From: Cryptomeria japonica
Taxonomy: Eukaryota > Streptophyta > Pinopsida > Cupressales > Cupressaceae
Assembly (NCBI RefSeq): GCF_030272615.1
Contig: NC_081414.1
Coordinates: 237,696,233 to 237,760,232, forward strand
Direction of reading: 5' to 3'
Length of the DNA: 64,000 nt
Below the pieces are notes generated by a model. The model did not search any database. It worked only from the letters and a program-made list of their open reading frames with translations, and was not told where the DNA came from. Below, in pieces: positions 1 through 11,059 of this stretch (within the stretch, counting starts at the first letter, position 1; every line of letters begins with the position of its first letter). A program made the translations under genes and the position numbers.

Positions 1-1
1 A

Positions 2-826
2 GATCCGGCAGAGCCACTGGATGGAGAGGGTGGAGGAGATGATGATGATGGAGGAGGGGATGGAGGTAGGGGCCGGCGGAGGCGGAGGGGAGTGGTGGGA
101 GAGAGGCGGGTGGCACCTCGGAGGGAGGGAGGACAGGAGAGAGCAGCTCCGGTGGTGAGAGGATGGGGTGGACTGCCCCTACAGGTGCCAGCAGCACAGG
201 GTCCTAGACAGGGACCGAGACAGGTACAGGCAGAGGGACAGAGACAGGTGCAGCCACAGGTACCTATACAGGCACAGGGACAGGTGCAGGCAGAGGTTGA
301 GGGACAGGCACCTGTAGGGGAAGAGCCACAGGCGGAGGCGGAGAGCGGAGACTCTGAGGAGGATGAGGTGTTGAGGCTGCGGGAGATCTGCCAGGGCCAG
401 GCAAATGAGATTGAGGATTTGGTGCGGGAGAGGAACCACCTCAGGATCAGGGTCCGAGACACAGAGCGGGAGAGGGATCAGGCCATCCAGAGATACACAG
501 AGGCCGAGACAGCTCTGAGGGCAGGTAGGCGGGCAGCAGAGGATGCAGGGGCAGGCTACACATATGTTTTGCGAGCCGGAGAGGAGATCGCCTACTGGAG
601 GGATCTATACTATGCAGCCGTGCCAGCAGATCAGCGGGCGAGGAGCTTCCATAGATCGTCGCGCACAGCGACGGCTACGGGAGGGAGCCGCAGGAGACAG
701 GCATCCAGCGGTGGGGTCATGGGGCCTCCACCACCACCAGAGAGACAGGGGGATCTCAGGGCGGGTCCATCTATAGCTCAGACTCCGTCGAGGCGAGGCG
801 GCTCCGAGGGAGGGAGTTCCTCATAG
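2..826 (+). CDS. Opposite-strand ORF of Tat element 1, C-terminal part (coiled coil)
   Basis: The frame is open from the left edge to a TAG at 824-826, so this is the C-terminal ~274 codons of a longer protein; no ATG start is visible. It opens with an acidic Gly/Asp stretch and an Arg-rich patch. A Gln/Pro/Val-rich tract of short repeats follows (about 180-330), then a charged heptad-like coiled coil (about 370-525), then a segment containing YWRDLYYAAVPADQ, and a basic Ser/Gly-rich tail. It is markedly more GC-rich than the DNA around it. It lies downstream of pol in element 1 but on the other strand. Some Tat-lineage elements (Grande, Retand) are known to carry extra ORFs, sometimes antisense, between pol and the 3' LTR, and I infer this is one. 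No catalytic domain is visible. A plant-mobile-domain protein tail is possible but not shown. Confidence 0.55.
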   Translation, partial: DPAEPLDGEGGGDDDDGGGDGGRGRRRRRGVVGERRVAPRREGGQERAAPVVRGWGGLPLQVPAAQGPRQGPRQVQAEGQRQVQPQVPIQAQGQVQAEVEGQAPVGEEPQAEAESGDSEEDEVLRLREICQGQANEIEDLVRERNHLRIRVRDTERERDQAIQRYTEAETALRAGRRAAEDAGAGYTYVLRAGEEIAYWRDLYYAAVPADQRARSFHRSSRTATATGGSRRRQASSGGVMGPPPPPERQGDLRAGPSIAQTPSRRGGSEGGSSS

Positions 827-1289
827 CTATAGTGGGCTCCCATTGTATCAGTATATGTATCATTGTTGTATTTTAGACACCTGCGGGTGATTCTTTGTAG
901 CCATATGATTCTTTTGACATCATTATATCATGACACTTTTGATTATATATGAGAGATGATCCATTTTTGCGGCAGCTATATGCATGCGTACCTTATGTGA
1001 TGAAATGCTTCTTATTTGATACATGTTTTATGATATGGATGCTTATATGATGCAATGCAATATATTTTTGTTCTTTTATGTTGTATATGTGATGCATGAT
1101 GCAAATGTGAATGTATGTAATGCAAATGAATATGATAATGCAAATGATTATTTACATAATAAAAATGTGAGATGTGCTAACATGTGTTGTATGCAGGATG
1201 TGATGCAATTGTGATATCTATATGTATGTATGAAATGCTTATATGTGGTGATGTAGGTGTAGCTATATGAAATGCAAATGTTTTTGGTG
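827..1289. other. Non-coding stretch of element 1, ATG/ATGCAA-rich
   Basis: This AT-rich DNA follows the opposite-strand ORF. From about 1000 to 1270 it is dominated by loose repeats of ATGCAAATG/GATGCAA, and part of it (about 1130-1270) resembles the start of the element 2 copy (16214-16340). The small ORF here (1023-1214) is low-complexity and I do not believe it. It may serve as 3' UTR of the plus-strand ORF and at the same time as part of the pol-strand 3' region. Confidence 0.5.
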
Positions 1290-2532
1290 TGTCATTATAC
1301 TCAGTCATGTGATAGCAGGCTACGCGGACTCGAGAAGGACGATGGAAGTCAATCAAGAAAGGGAGATGGAAGACAGAAGATATGAACGTGAAAGAGCTTC
1401 TTGTGCGTTATCATCATTGAGCTTATTATGGCAGAATAGGTTATGACAATCGAGGCATTTGTTCGGCCCAGAAAGTCATTGTACCTGTTTGCATGGAGAT
1501 AAGACAGTCACAAACAAGGAATGCCCCAGTTCATACTAGACTCACAGTGTCCTCATATCCTTGGACAAGTCATAGCATTACTAAAAGACAATCCACAGAC
1601 AGCAAATGCAAATAGGTGATGATACCCCATCCTCGCCTTTCTAGTCAAAGACATCCTGGAAAAGCTAAAAGACATGTCACCAAAAAGATAAAATCAAAAG
1701 AAAACCAAGACTCGACACCAACATCCACTGTAGTCCTCAAGTTTAGTGTCTCTTGTCACTTGTTTAAGTCGAATTTTGATTGTGGTCACAATGTTCACTT
1801 TCACAAAAAGGATAGATAGCACTGAACCATATGTTGTCTGAGTCTGTTGAAAGATTTGATTTTGTGGAAGCTCATTGTTGCTGCTGTGTCTCATCTGAAA
1901 CTGACTGAATCCATGAAACTGATACTTTATTGCGGAGAAAACAAAACTTTATTGCGGATCTTCGATGCAGATGCTGCTTTATTGCGGATTGTGCGCGGAT
2001 AGACTTGAAGGAAGCTGGAAGAAACTGTACTCCTCGAAACATGTGATGTTCTCAGTTCCATACCCATTACTAGACATAGGAATTGGTCGTAGTCACAGAT
2101 AGGATCTGATTTATTATGGATGGAAAGGAAGTGAAAAGGGAGGGTTATGGATGGCTAACCAATCTTAGGTAGATCAATAACAAGCCATGATGGGAATGGG
2201 TAAGTTTATTGTGAGTGAATAGGTTGTGAGTGTGTGCAAAGTGAAAGGATGAAAGAGAATCCTGAAGGAGGGAGGAGCAATGTCTCTACGCATGGCGCTG
2301 GTGACCCAGTTTTCACCATGGTACTTGCCCAGGGTGCCACTGAAGTGGTTTTCACCGTTGGACGAAATTATTTCTCTTTACTTTTTTCGATTTTTCAATT
2401 TTTTTGTTGTCACAAGGCGCTTGTTTGCCAGGTTTTCACCATGTAACGATTTTTTTTGTTTTATAATTTTTTTGTATTTTTGAACTTTTTTTATTTTTTT
2501 TATATTTTTGCATTAGGATATTCAAAAAGAGC
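1290..2532. other. Conserved 3' non-coding block of element 1
   Basis: This block is recognisably similar along its length to 16345-17537 in element 2, though neither copy has a shared long ORF here. It contains three copies of a GTTTTCACC motif (near 2307, 2347 and 2429), two followed by an ATGG/GTTGG sequence, close to a CATGGCGC segment. A T-rich tract (2370-2520) sits just past the pol stop. Conservation without coding suggests a cis-acting role such as 3' end formation, RNA structure, or a promoter for the plus-strand ORF. Confidence 0.6.
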
Positions 2533-4542
2533 TTATGTGTAGAACCTGCAAAGGTGCATGCTGTTGATAGGATCCTCCAAGGGTTCACCTTCTGTAGTTG
2601 AGAGCTGATATGCCCCAGATCCATATGCTGTTGTAATGATGTAAGGACCAAGCCAGTTGGGTTTAAATTTGCCCTTCTTATCTCTGTCTTGTTGATTTTT
2701 GGGGTTCTCTCTGAGGACTAAGTCACCTACCTCAAATATGCGAGGCTTGACCTTGTGATTGTAACTGCGACTCATTCTTTGTTGGTAAGCCTTGAGATGA
2801 TTAAAAGCAGTGTGTCGTCGTTCCTCCAGCAGTTCTAGTTCTTGTAAGCGAGAGACCCTGTAGTCTTCATCGTTGATTATGTTTCTCAAAGAGACCCGTA
2901 AAGAAGGTAACTCGACCTCAATAGGCAAGATAGCTTCAGCACCGTAGACAAGTGAGTAGGATGTAGCTCCTGTAGGTGTGCGGACACTGGTACGATAGGC
3001 CCAAAGTGCAGGATTGAGTTGGATATGCCAGTTACGGCCAGTGTCGTCGACTGTCTTTTTAAGGATTTTGAGAATTGTTTTGTTAGACGCCTCAGCTTGG
3101 CCATTACCTTGGGGGTAGTATGGTGTGGAGAAACGGTGAGAGATATGGAAGCGCTCACAGAGTTCACGAACATCCTGGTTCTTGAAAGGACGCCCGTTAT
3201 CGGTAATAATGGAAGTAGGGATCCCGTATCGGCAAATGATGTAGTTCAGGATGAAAGTAGCGATTTGTTTCCCAGTAACTTGTGTGAGAGGCACGGCTTC
3301 AATCCACTTTGTGAAATACTCTATGGCTGTGATAATGAATTTATGTCCATTGGAAGAAGGAGGGTGAATCTTGCCTATGAGATCGAGTCCCCACTGACAA
3401 AAGGGGCAAGGAGATGCAAGTGGTTGTAGTTCTTGTGCTGGTGCATGTATAAGGTCTCCATGAATTTGACACTGCTTACACTTCTTGACAAACTGATATG
3501 CATCTTTTTCCATAGTAGGCCAGTAGTATCCAGTCCTGATGAGTTTCTTGGCCAAGGTAGGACCACTAGTATGCGGACCACATATCCCTTCGTGCACTTC
3601 TCGTAACACAATCTGAGCTTCGTCACTCTCTAAACATCTAAGAAGGGTGCCATCTAGACCTCGTCGGTATAGGATATCAGCTAGGATAACGTATCGGGAG
3701 GATTGGCGAATGAAACTGCGGCGTTGGTTGTTCGATAGATCGGGAGGTAAGATATTGTCGCGAAGGTATGTGAATATGGAACCATATAACTGGGATTCAG
3801 GACCAACAACACATATCATTTCCGTAGGAGTGATCTCATATGACGGAATCAGCAGGTTGTCAACCAGGAACTCATAGCAGGTCTCATTTTGCGGTAGATC
3901 AATGAGCGAAGCAATTGTAGCCATGGCATCAGCAGCGCGATTCTGTTCTCTTGGTATCTGCTCAAACTCTATCTTTGCAAAGTGCTGTTTCAGATCATCT
4001 ACCAGTTGTTTGTAAGGCATTAGCTTTTCATCTTTTGTTTGATAATCATCAGTTGCTTGACGGATGACAAGTTGAGAATCCCCAAAAACACGAAGTTCTT
4101 GGATCTTCCACTGAACTGCAATTCTTAGCCCAGTTGTTAATGCCTCGTATTCCGCTATATTGTTGGTGCAAGGAAATGATAAGCGGTATGACTTTGGTAT
4201 AGATTCGCCTTGGGGAGTTATAAAGAGTATACCCGCTCCTGCTCCATGCTGTGTGTATGAGCCATCAAAGTATAGTTGTCATGGCTTTGCGGGTGATATT
4301 GTTAGAATGGACTCATCTGGAAATTCTGACTGTAGAGGAACATCATCTATCATGGGAGCATCTGCCAGTTGATCTGCGATGGCTTGTCCTTTTATGGATT
4401 TTCTGTCCACGTATTCAATGTCGAATTCACTCAAAATCATTACCCACTTGGCCAGTCGCCCAGTAAGTGTAGCTTTGTTGAGAAGATATTTTAGTGGATC
4501 AATTCTGGCAATCAACTTAGTCTTGTGAGTGAGCATATAATG
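2533..4542 (-). pseudogene. pol: Second RNase H and integrase of Tat element 1
   Basis: The same frame continues from the RT region, with one further TGA at 4279-4281 where element 2 has TGG. Downstream of it a second RNase H is visible, with YFDGS near 4260, AEYEAL near 4150 and GDSQLV near 4070. A second, archaeal-type RNase H is a published hallmark of Tat elements. Integrase follows: an HHCC zinc-binding region (about 3470-3610), catalytic Asp in GLDLIG (about 3380), catalytic Asp in ITDNG (about 3200) and catalytic Glu in QAEASN (about 3090). The frame ends naturally at 2533. With gag it makes one frame of about 2,490 codons carrying only three stops, so loss of function looks recent. 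Confidence 0.85.
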
Positions 4543-7218
4543 TCATAATTTTTGTGAAGCAAAGACCACAGCGAGACATGCACGCTCAATTGGAGTGTAG
4601 TTTAGCTCATATCCCACCAATGTGCGACTGATATAGTAGACTGCTTTTTCCTTGCCGTCAGGTATTTGCTGTGCTAGGAGTGCCCCCAGTGCTGTTGGAG
4701 TAGCTGATATGTAAAGTAGCAATGGTTGATCTGGAATTGGTGGCATCAAAACTGGCGGGTTCAAAAGATAGTCTTTGAGTGCCTGGAAAGCCTGTTGACA
4801 GTTCTCATCCCATTTGAACTTGATGTTTTTGTGTAGCAGGTGCTGAAAAGGATTACACTTATCTGCAAGTTGTGCTATGAATCTTCGTATGGACTGGAGT
4901 CTCCCTTGTAAAGACCGAAGTTGACTGATATTCTTGGGTGGCGGCATGTCCAAGATAGCCTTGACTTTTGCTGGATCAGCTTCTATTCCTCTTTTAGACA
5001 CAATGAATCCTAGGAGCTTCCCGGAGGTTACTCCAAAGACACATTTCTTAGGATTTAGCCTTACCTTGTACTTTTCCAAGCGATCAAAAGCGACTGAAAG
5101 TATGTCCAAGTGTGTATTTCTGTCTATTGATTTAACCAAAAGATCGTCAACATAATCTTCCACCGTTACATGCATGAGATCATGGAAGATAGTAGTCATA
5201 GCTCGTTGATAAGTGGCGCCTGCATTTTTCAGCCCAAAGGGCATGACATTCCAACAGAAGGTTCCCCATGGACAAGTAAATGATGTTTTATGTTGATCTT
5301 TAGGTGCAATCCTGATCTGATTATATCCAGAGAATCCGTCCATTAAAGATAACATCTCATGGCCTGCTGTGAGATCAACAATTAAATCAATGTTTGGTAA
5401 TGGGAAATCGTCCTTCGGACAAGCCTTGTTGATATCCTTGAAGTCTGTACATATTCGGATGCTGCGATCTGGTTTGCTAACAGGTACTAAGTTGGAAATC
5501 CATTCAGGATAATCAATTGGGCGTATGAATCCGACATCCAGTAATTTCTCCAGCTCTGCCTTGACTAATAATGCCACTTGTGGGTGCATTTTCCTCAATT
5601 TCTGTTTTACTGGTTTTGCCCCCGGTTTGACTGTTAAATGATGCATTACTAAATCGGGGTCTAGTCCAGGCATATCAACATAAGACCATGCGAAGTTGAC
5701 TTGTCGTTCCTTAAAGAAGCTTATGAACCTTGCTTTCTCGACCTCTGTCAATGATTGAGCCAAAAATATGTTACGTGGAACCTCTGTTGTACCAATGTTT
5801 GTCTTTATAGTCTCCTCTACCAACATGGATGATTTTTCCTCGTATGATGCTGGGAGAACGTCAAGCCTTCCATCTTCGGGCGCCTCAGAGAGGTTTTCAC
5901 CCTCAGATACGTCCTTTCTTTTTACTTTTTTAGAGTCAGATAGCGCCACAGTGTGGTTTTCGCCATAAGACCTTTGTTTTGTTTTTATTTTCACATTTTT
6001 GCGACTAGAAGGCCCGACCCCCTCACCAAAGTATGCCATGTTATTAAGCTCTATGGCGTATCCTGCTTTATGGTCTCCAAGAGGAAGATCATCGCGAATG
6101 CCAAGATAATCGACAATAGCTTCATCATTTTGAAATGTATCAAGTTGTGCTGGTCCATCCTGATCCCAGTCAATGAGTTGGGGGTGAACGAGGGGAAGGT
6201 CTTTAGTGTTTTCAGAGTTCGCAAGGCTAATAGTGAAGATGTGGTTATATTCAGGTATATCAAGATAGTCATCGAGGTCGTCAATGGCACTCTCCTCATC
6301 AGTTTCGATCGTGAGTGAGTCCAAATTATCATCACTAGTAGCACCCTCGGGGACAGGTGTCCTCATCCTATGTGATCTTGACCTAGGGCCTTGAAACAAA
6401 GCTTGTGCGGGATCCTTATGGGTCGGTTCTTGACCAACTCTGAATTTCTTGTAAAACTCCTCCTCCTCTGTAGGTTCCTCTGGCTCTCTAAATGTCTCAT
6501 TGAGCTCATAGTCGCTGGAGGATTTGTCTGAACCCCATTCCCATTCGTTGGAATCTGTAGAATAGTCATCTTCTTGTTGGACTTCAGCCACTTTGACTCG
6601 CCATATCTGTTTTGTTCTTTTGTTGTGAATCTTGGGAGTTAGAAAACCAAGCCCCTTGGAGCGTTCCCTTCTTGTAGTTAGCTCAGGTTGTAAAGGCTCC
6701 ATGACACCTTCTTTGCATAGTCCAAGAGGACTCTTTCCATCATACCCGAATCTTTGCAAAATTTTGAAACCTTTGCCATAGTTCTCACAGGGTATTATAA
6801 TTTGATCATGTGTATCCTCTTCAGCGTCCTTATATAGCATTTTATATAAATTTTCTTCCTCTAGTTCGCCCCATTTTTGAAAGACGGTAGGATCCCATTT
6901 GAGTAGCATGATGGAGATTTGCTTATTAGGATGTGGCCTCCCATATTCCTTGGGGGAATTCATGACTTGTCGTAAGAACATTGTTTGATTCAGAGTGTAT
7001 TCTCCCATGCCTTTGTCTTGAAACTTGGCTCTAAGTTCACCTTGTTTGGATGTCGAGGGCTTTAATGACTCAGGATCGATATATGTTGAAGAAGGAGTAG
7101 CCTCACGATTGCTGGGAATGATAGTCTCAGTATGTGATCTCAAGTTATTGCAATATATGAATGGATTTGGATCACCATTGACCGTTACCTCGACTCCATT
7201 ATGAGGAAACTTAATGCA
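4543..7218 (-). pseudogene. pol: Pol of Tat element 1: G-patch, reverse transcriptase, RNase H
   Basis: This continues the gag frame after the TAA at 7219 and is open until a TGA at 4543-4545. First comes a spacer. A G-patch domain follows (about 6643-6780: GYDGKSPLGL, later KGLGF), a glycine-rich RNA-binding module. A long acidic linker (about 5900-6600) leads to a Ty3-type reverse transcriptase with the catalytic YVDD at 5143-5154 and the preceding MPFGLKNAGATYQ block. The Ty3 RNase H (YYISRTL) ends at the stop. The enzyme would copy element RNA into DNA in the cytoplasmic particle. At the TGA, element 2 keeps an open codon, so the break is a later mutation. G-patch modules are known in betaretrovirus proteins; here one lies between protease and RT. 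Confidence 0.85.
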
Positions 7219-10014
7219 TTAGTGGTATGTTGATGGGACTGCCCTCATTTCATGAATCCACGGACGTCCTAGCAATATGTTATACGTGAGGTCTAGATCC
7301 AGGACTTGACAAACCACGTCCTTTGTGACTGGCCCTATTCTTAGTGGTAAGGTGACTGTGCCCTTGGACGAGCGCTCTTCATCATCATAAGCCTTAATAG
7401 TGATTTGGTTTGTAGCATTCACAGCCTTGTCAAAATATCCCAATTGTCTGATGGTGCTCATTGTACAAATATTAAGACCTGCTCCTCCATCTATCAGGAC
7501 TCGTTTTATTCGGTGTTTATGTATGAAGGCTTCAATATGTAGAGGTGCATTATGAGGCTGACTTATGGAGGCGTCATCGGCTTCTGTGAATGTGAGGGAG
7601 TGTGGAACGGATAAATATCCCACCATGGCTTGAAACTGGTCCACGTTCAGATCAGTAGGGACAGTAGTGTCTCTCAAGGTTTTGTCAAGGATAGCTTTAT
7701 GTGCAGGAGATATACGTAAGAGCTCAAGAATAGAGATGAGTGCGGGTGTTTTCCCTAATTGCTCTACAAGGTCGTACTCAGGCTTAGTTGACAGAAGATT
7801 GGTATTCTTAGTAGAGGTACCTGGCAATGTGATCTTACCTCGACGGGTTGTAACATGACATTCAGAGGTAGCTTCGGATGAAGGTCCCACACCTTTTAGG
7901 ACAATTTTAGGTCGCTGAGGAGGATTCTCAGGATTTTTATTTTTGATAGTAATGGTAGAGATATGATTGTCCATTGAGATGTGATTAACAGTGGAATCAT
8001 AATTGTAAGATGCTCTGGTGTAATTGGCTTGATCATCTGTGACTTTGCCTTTTCCCTTGTCATGTTTTGGGAATGGTTCCTTAAACACCTCATGCTCTTG
8101 GTTAGATGAATGTCCCTCAATCTCAATATCTCCTCTGTCAATGAGATCTTGTACAATGTTTTTCAATCGATGGCAATTACTTGTCTTGTGACCCTTGCTC
8201 TTATGAAACTCACAATATTCATCATCATTCCACCAATTCGGTTTTACCTTTGGTTCATATGGAGGAAAATCTGGGACCGTGATCACTTTGTTTGCTACAA
8301 GCTTTTTGAATACTGATTCAAGTGGTTCTCCCAATGGAGTGTACTTCCTTCGTGGTTTAGCAGCCGTTTGATTGTTCACTTGATTGTTGGTAGAACTTGA
8401 TCCAGAAAAGACAAACTTTGGTCTTACTGTGTTGGCATCAACAACACCATCATTAACTGTGTTCTTGTTCTTGTTCCAAAATTTTGGTTTGTCCTTTCCT
8501 TTGAAGTCCTCTTTATTTTCTTTGAATAGCTTGATAACTCCTTGTTCAATTAAGACTCTTTCTGTTGCTAGGCCCTTTTCAATGACATCCTTGAATGTAG
8601 ACAAACAAGCTTTTCTGAGATCATAGCCAATAGCCTTGTTAACATTTTGTGTGAACATTTCCACCATTTGTTTTTGCGGGATCTCACAAGAGCATCTGCT
8701 AGCTAAGTTTCTCCATCTTTGTAAAAATGACGCGAAAGATTCTCCTTCTTTTTGTTTAGTATTGCACAAGGTAGTAACTGAGACATCTGTTTCAATGTTG
8801 TAAGAGAAATGCTGAATGAATGCCTCTGCTAAGTCGCCCCATGACTTAATACCGGGAGGTAATTGAGAAAACCATTCCATAGCTTGATCTCCTAAGCTCT
8901 GTGGGAACAACCTCATCAAGTATGTTTCTTCTGCCGCTACCTCAATGCAAGCTGTGAAGAATTGTCTTATGTGTGCCTTGGGGTCTCCTATCCCTCTATA
9001 TTTGTCGAATTTTGGTGTTACAAAGTGCGGAGGAAACGGAGGCATTGGAATGCTCTTATCAAATGGATAAGGGCATATATCTCTCATAGTATATGTGGGT
9101 TTTGATGTGCCCATGTCTTCCACTTTCTTTTGTAGATCTCTAATTTGTTGCTCCAAATTATTTTTGGGAGGAGATGGATTTCTTGTAGCATATCCCATGT
9201 TTGAAACACCCATTTGAGGAGGAGCTTGTTGCATGTATGGATGATACTGATCGTAAACATGTCCATATGGAGGTCTATATTGTTGCAACATGTATGGAGC
9301 ACTTGGCATAACTTCTTGTTGGGGAACCCCATATCTGTTTTGCGTATATAAACCATATTCAATAGGCCTTTCATTTTCCATTGTGTTGCCCCCAATTTTG
9401 ACATGAGGTCTCCTTGTGTCAAAATTTTGAGGAAGTCCTTGAGTATCCATTTGTCTTGGTTGACCCATATCTTGAGCATGTGTTTGAGCATAGGGCCTCC
9501 ATGATGGTCTTTGAGTGTAAGTATCATACATTTGAGCTTGTGTATGTGGGATTGCTGGTTTCTGAAGCAAAACTGATGGTGACTCCGACATCATATTATT
9601 TGGTCCTCCACTATTAGGTTGAGTTTGTTGTGAAGGTCTACTTTCCATAAGTTGAGATAAGTCAAAATCATGTGGTATTTTGGTGCCACTTTGTGCCATC
9701 ATGTTTAGGAAATATTGACGATCTCTCCTCATTATCTCTTCAACCAATCTATTGAATTGAGGATCCATTATAGATTCTTGTATGTCTGCTGATAGTATTG
9801 AAGAATTGTCAACATTGTCATTGTGTGTAGTATTGTTGTTTATAGTGTTTGCGCTTTCCACATTTGGATTATGTCTATAAACATTCATGTCTGGTAATGT
9901 AGTGTGCTCAGGATTGTAGAAGACATCATTGTCATACTCATAAGAACTCATGTTTGCGGATTCTTGAGCTTCTTTAGCTATTCTCCTAGATTTTTGAAGA
10001 CGGGTTTCAACCAT
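7219..10014 (-). CDS. gag: Gag and protease region of Tat element 1
   Basis: 931 codons from an ATG at 10014 to a TAA at 7219-7221. The N-terminal third is Gln/Pro/Met-rich and disordered. A retrotransposon gag core follows (around 8880, with EWFSQLPPG), then a zinc knuckle variant of the form CX2HX4HX4C (about 8167-8216) and a retropepsin-type motif LIDGGAGLNI (about 7468-7500), in which DGG stands where most families have DTG or DSG. Gag would package the RNA and the protease process the polyprotein. The frame downstream of the TAA is the same frame as pol. Element 2 has a CAA codon at the matching place, so the TAA looks like a C-to-T change and not a natural gag stop. The start is supported by the matching MVET start of element 2 at 25047. 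Confidence 0.85.
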   Translation of the reverse strand: MVETRLQKSRRIAKEAQESANMSSYEYDNDVFYNPEHTTLPDMNVYRHNPNVESANTINNNTTHNDNVDNSSILSADIQESIMDPQFNRLVEEIMRRDRQYFLNMMAQSGTKIPHDFDLSQLMESRPSQQTQPNSGGPNNMMSESPSVLLQKPAIPHTQAQMYDTYTQRPSWRPYAQTHAQDMGQPRQMDTQGLPQNFDTRRPHVKIGGNTMENERPIEYGLYTQNRYGVPQQEVMPSAPYMLQQYRPPYGHVYDQYHPYMQQAPPQMGVSNMGYATRNPSPPKNNLEQQIRDLQKKVEDMGTSKPTYTMRDICPYPFDKSIPMPPFPPHFVTPKFDKYRGIGDPKAHIRQFFTACIEVAAEETYLMRLFPQSLGDQAMEWFSQLPPGIKSWGDLAEAFIQHFSYNIETDVSVTTLCNTKQKEGESFASFLQRWRNLASRCSCEIPQKQMVEMFTQNVNKAIGYDLRKACLSTFKDVIEKGLATERVLIEQGVIKLFKENKEDFKGKDKPKFWNKNKNTVNDGVVDANTVRPKFVFSGSSSTNNQVNNQTAAKPRRKYTPLGEPLESVFKKLVANKVITVPDFPPYEPKVKPNWWNDDEYCEFHKSKGHKTSNCHRLKNIVQDLIDRGDIEIEGHSSNQEHEVFKEPFPKHDKGKGKVTDDQANYTRASYNYDSTVNHISMDNHISTITIKNKNPENPPQRPKIVLKGVGPSSEATSECHVTTRRGKITLPGTSTKNTNLLSTKPEYDLVEQLGKTPALISILELLRISPAHKAILDKTLRDTTVPTDLNVDQFQAMVGYLSVPHSLTFTEADDASISQPHNAPLHIEAFIHKHRIKRVLIDGGAGLNICTMSTIRQLGYFDKAVNATNQITIKAYDDEERSSKGTVTLPLRIGPVTKDVVCQVLDLDLTYNILLGRPWIHEMRAVPSTYH

Positions 10015-10499
10015 GAACTAGGTGTTTGGCAATATGTGAGAGACTAGATGAAAAATGAAAAGAGTATGGAAGACCAAGAGTTGTATGGAGCGTAAATGAA
10101 TCTTGAGGTGTACTTGCAATGTCCAAAGTGTAAGACCAAGTATGTAAGTAGTAGAGTAGGTGTGACTTCCAAAGAGAGGATAGTTTCTCTTGATGAGGTA
10201 AGCTGACCTTGACTCTAAGTAAGACCAAATGAGACCCAAAGGTAAGAAACCTTGATGAGGGACCACTTAGCAAAGTGTAGTAGTATGTAGTGTGTTGACA
10301 AAGTATGATGAGGACAAGCAAGTGACCTTTCGACTCAAGTTTAGACAAGTATGAATGTAAAATGAGATGTGAAGCAATGATGGACTATGTGAGACCTTAG
10401 AACAGGCTGAATGCTAGATGAAATCTGAAGAGACAACCTAAGAAGCTCAAGTATGCCGAAACTGATTTTCTTTGTTTGTTTGACTGTTAGAATTTTCAA

Positions 10500-10830
10500 A
10501 TCCTGACACAGACGCCTCTGTATACTTCACAGACGTGGTTTTAAGACACAGACGCTACTCTGTTTGACGCAGACGTGATTCTGAGATTTTCCTGTTGATG
10601 TTTGCCGGGACTGTAACAGTTTTTTTTTTTTTTGCAATTGTGGACACAGACGCGCCTGTATACTTCACAGACGCGATTCCCAGACACAGATGTGTCTCTG
10701 TTCGACACAGACACTGATAAAAACACAGACGCTATTCTGTACTTCACAGACGCGTTTATCCGACACAGACGCGGTTTGAACAGACACAGACGCGTTTCTG
10801 TAACCTTCGTGCAATCTTTCCTATCTGTGA
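10500..10830 (-). repeat. Array of ACAGACGCG-type motifs, gag-proximal (element 1)
   Basis: About twelve copies of (C)ACAGACGCG or close variants (ACAGACGTG, ACAGACGCT, ACAGATGTG) occur at 20-30 bp spacing with unrelated bases between them. They are interrupted once by a T-tract at 10620-10632. The core is CpG-rich in an otherwise CpG-poor region, and many variants are C-to-T changes in the CpG. On the RNA strand the core reads CGCGTCTGT. Confidence 0.8.
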
Positions 10831-11059
10831 AGTTGTTTTGTTGTGACCAAATCCGATTGTTCGACTGTTTTTCGTGACAAGAGGACATAGTGTTGATGAC
10901 TCAATGTTTGCTAGTGTTTAGACTCCAAAATGACTCCAAGAAAGTGTGTTGTTTGATGTAAAAAGTTTTTGCATACACTTGAAGACACAAAAGACACAAT
11001 GTTTTGCTGTTTGGTCTTGATTGTTTGAATGTTTATCATAAGTCAAGCACAATTCTTAT

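Noticed and set aside
3019-3429. 136-codon plus-strand ORF opposite integrase, and similar ORFs opposite gag and pol
   Set aside because: They are shadows of the real minus-strand frame, with no independent coding character.
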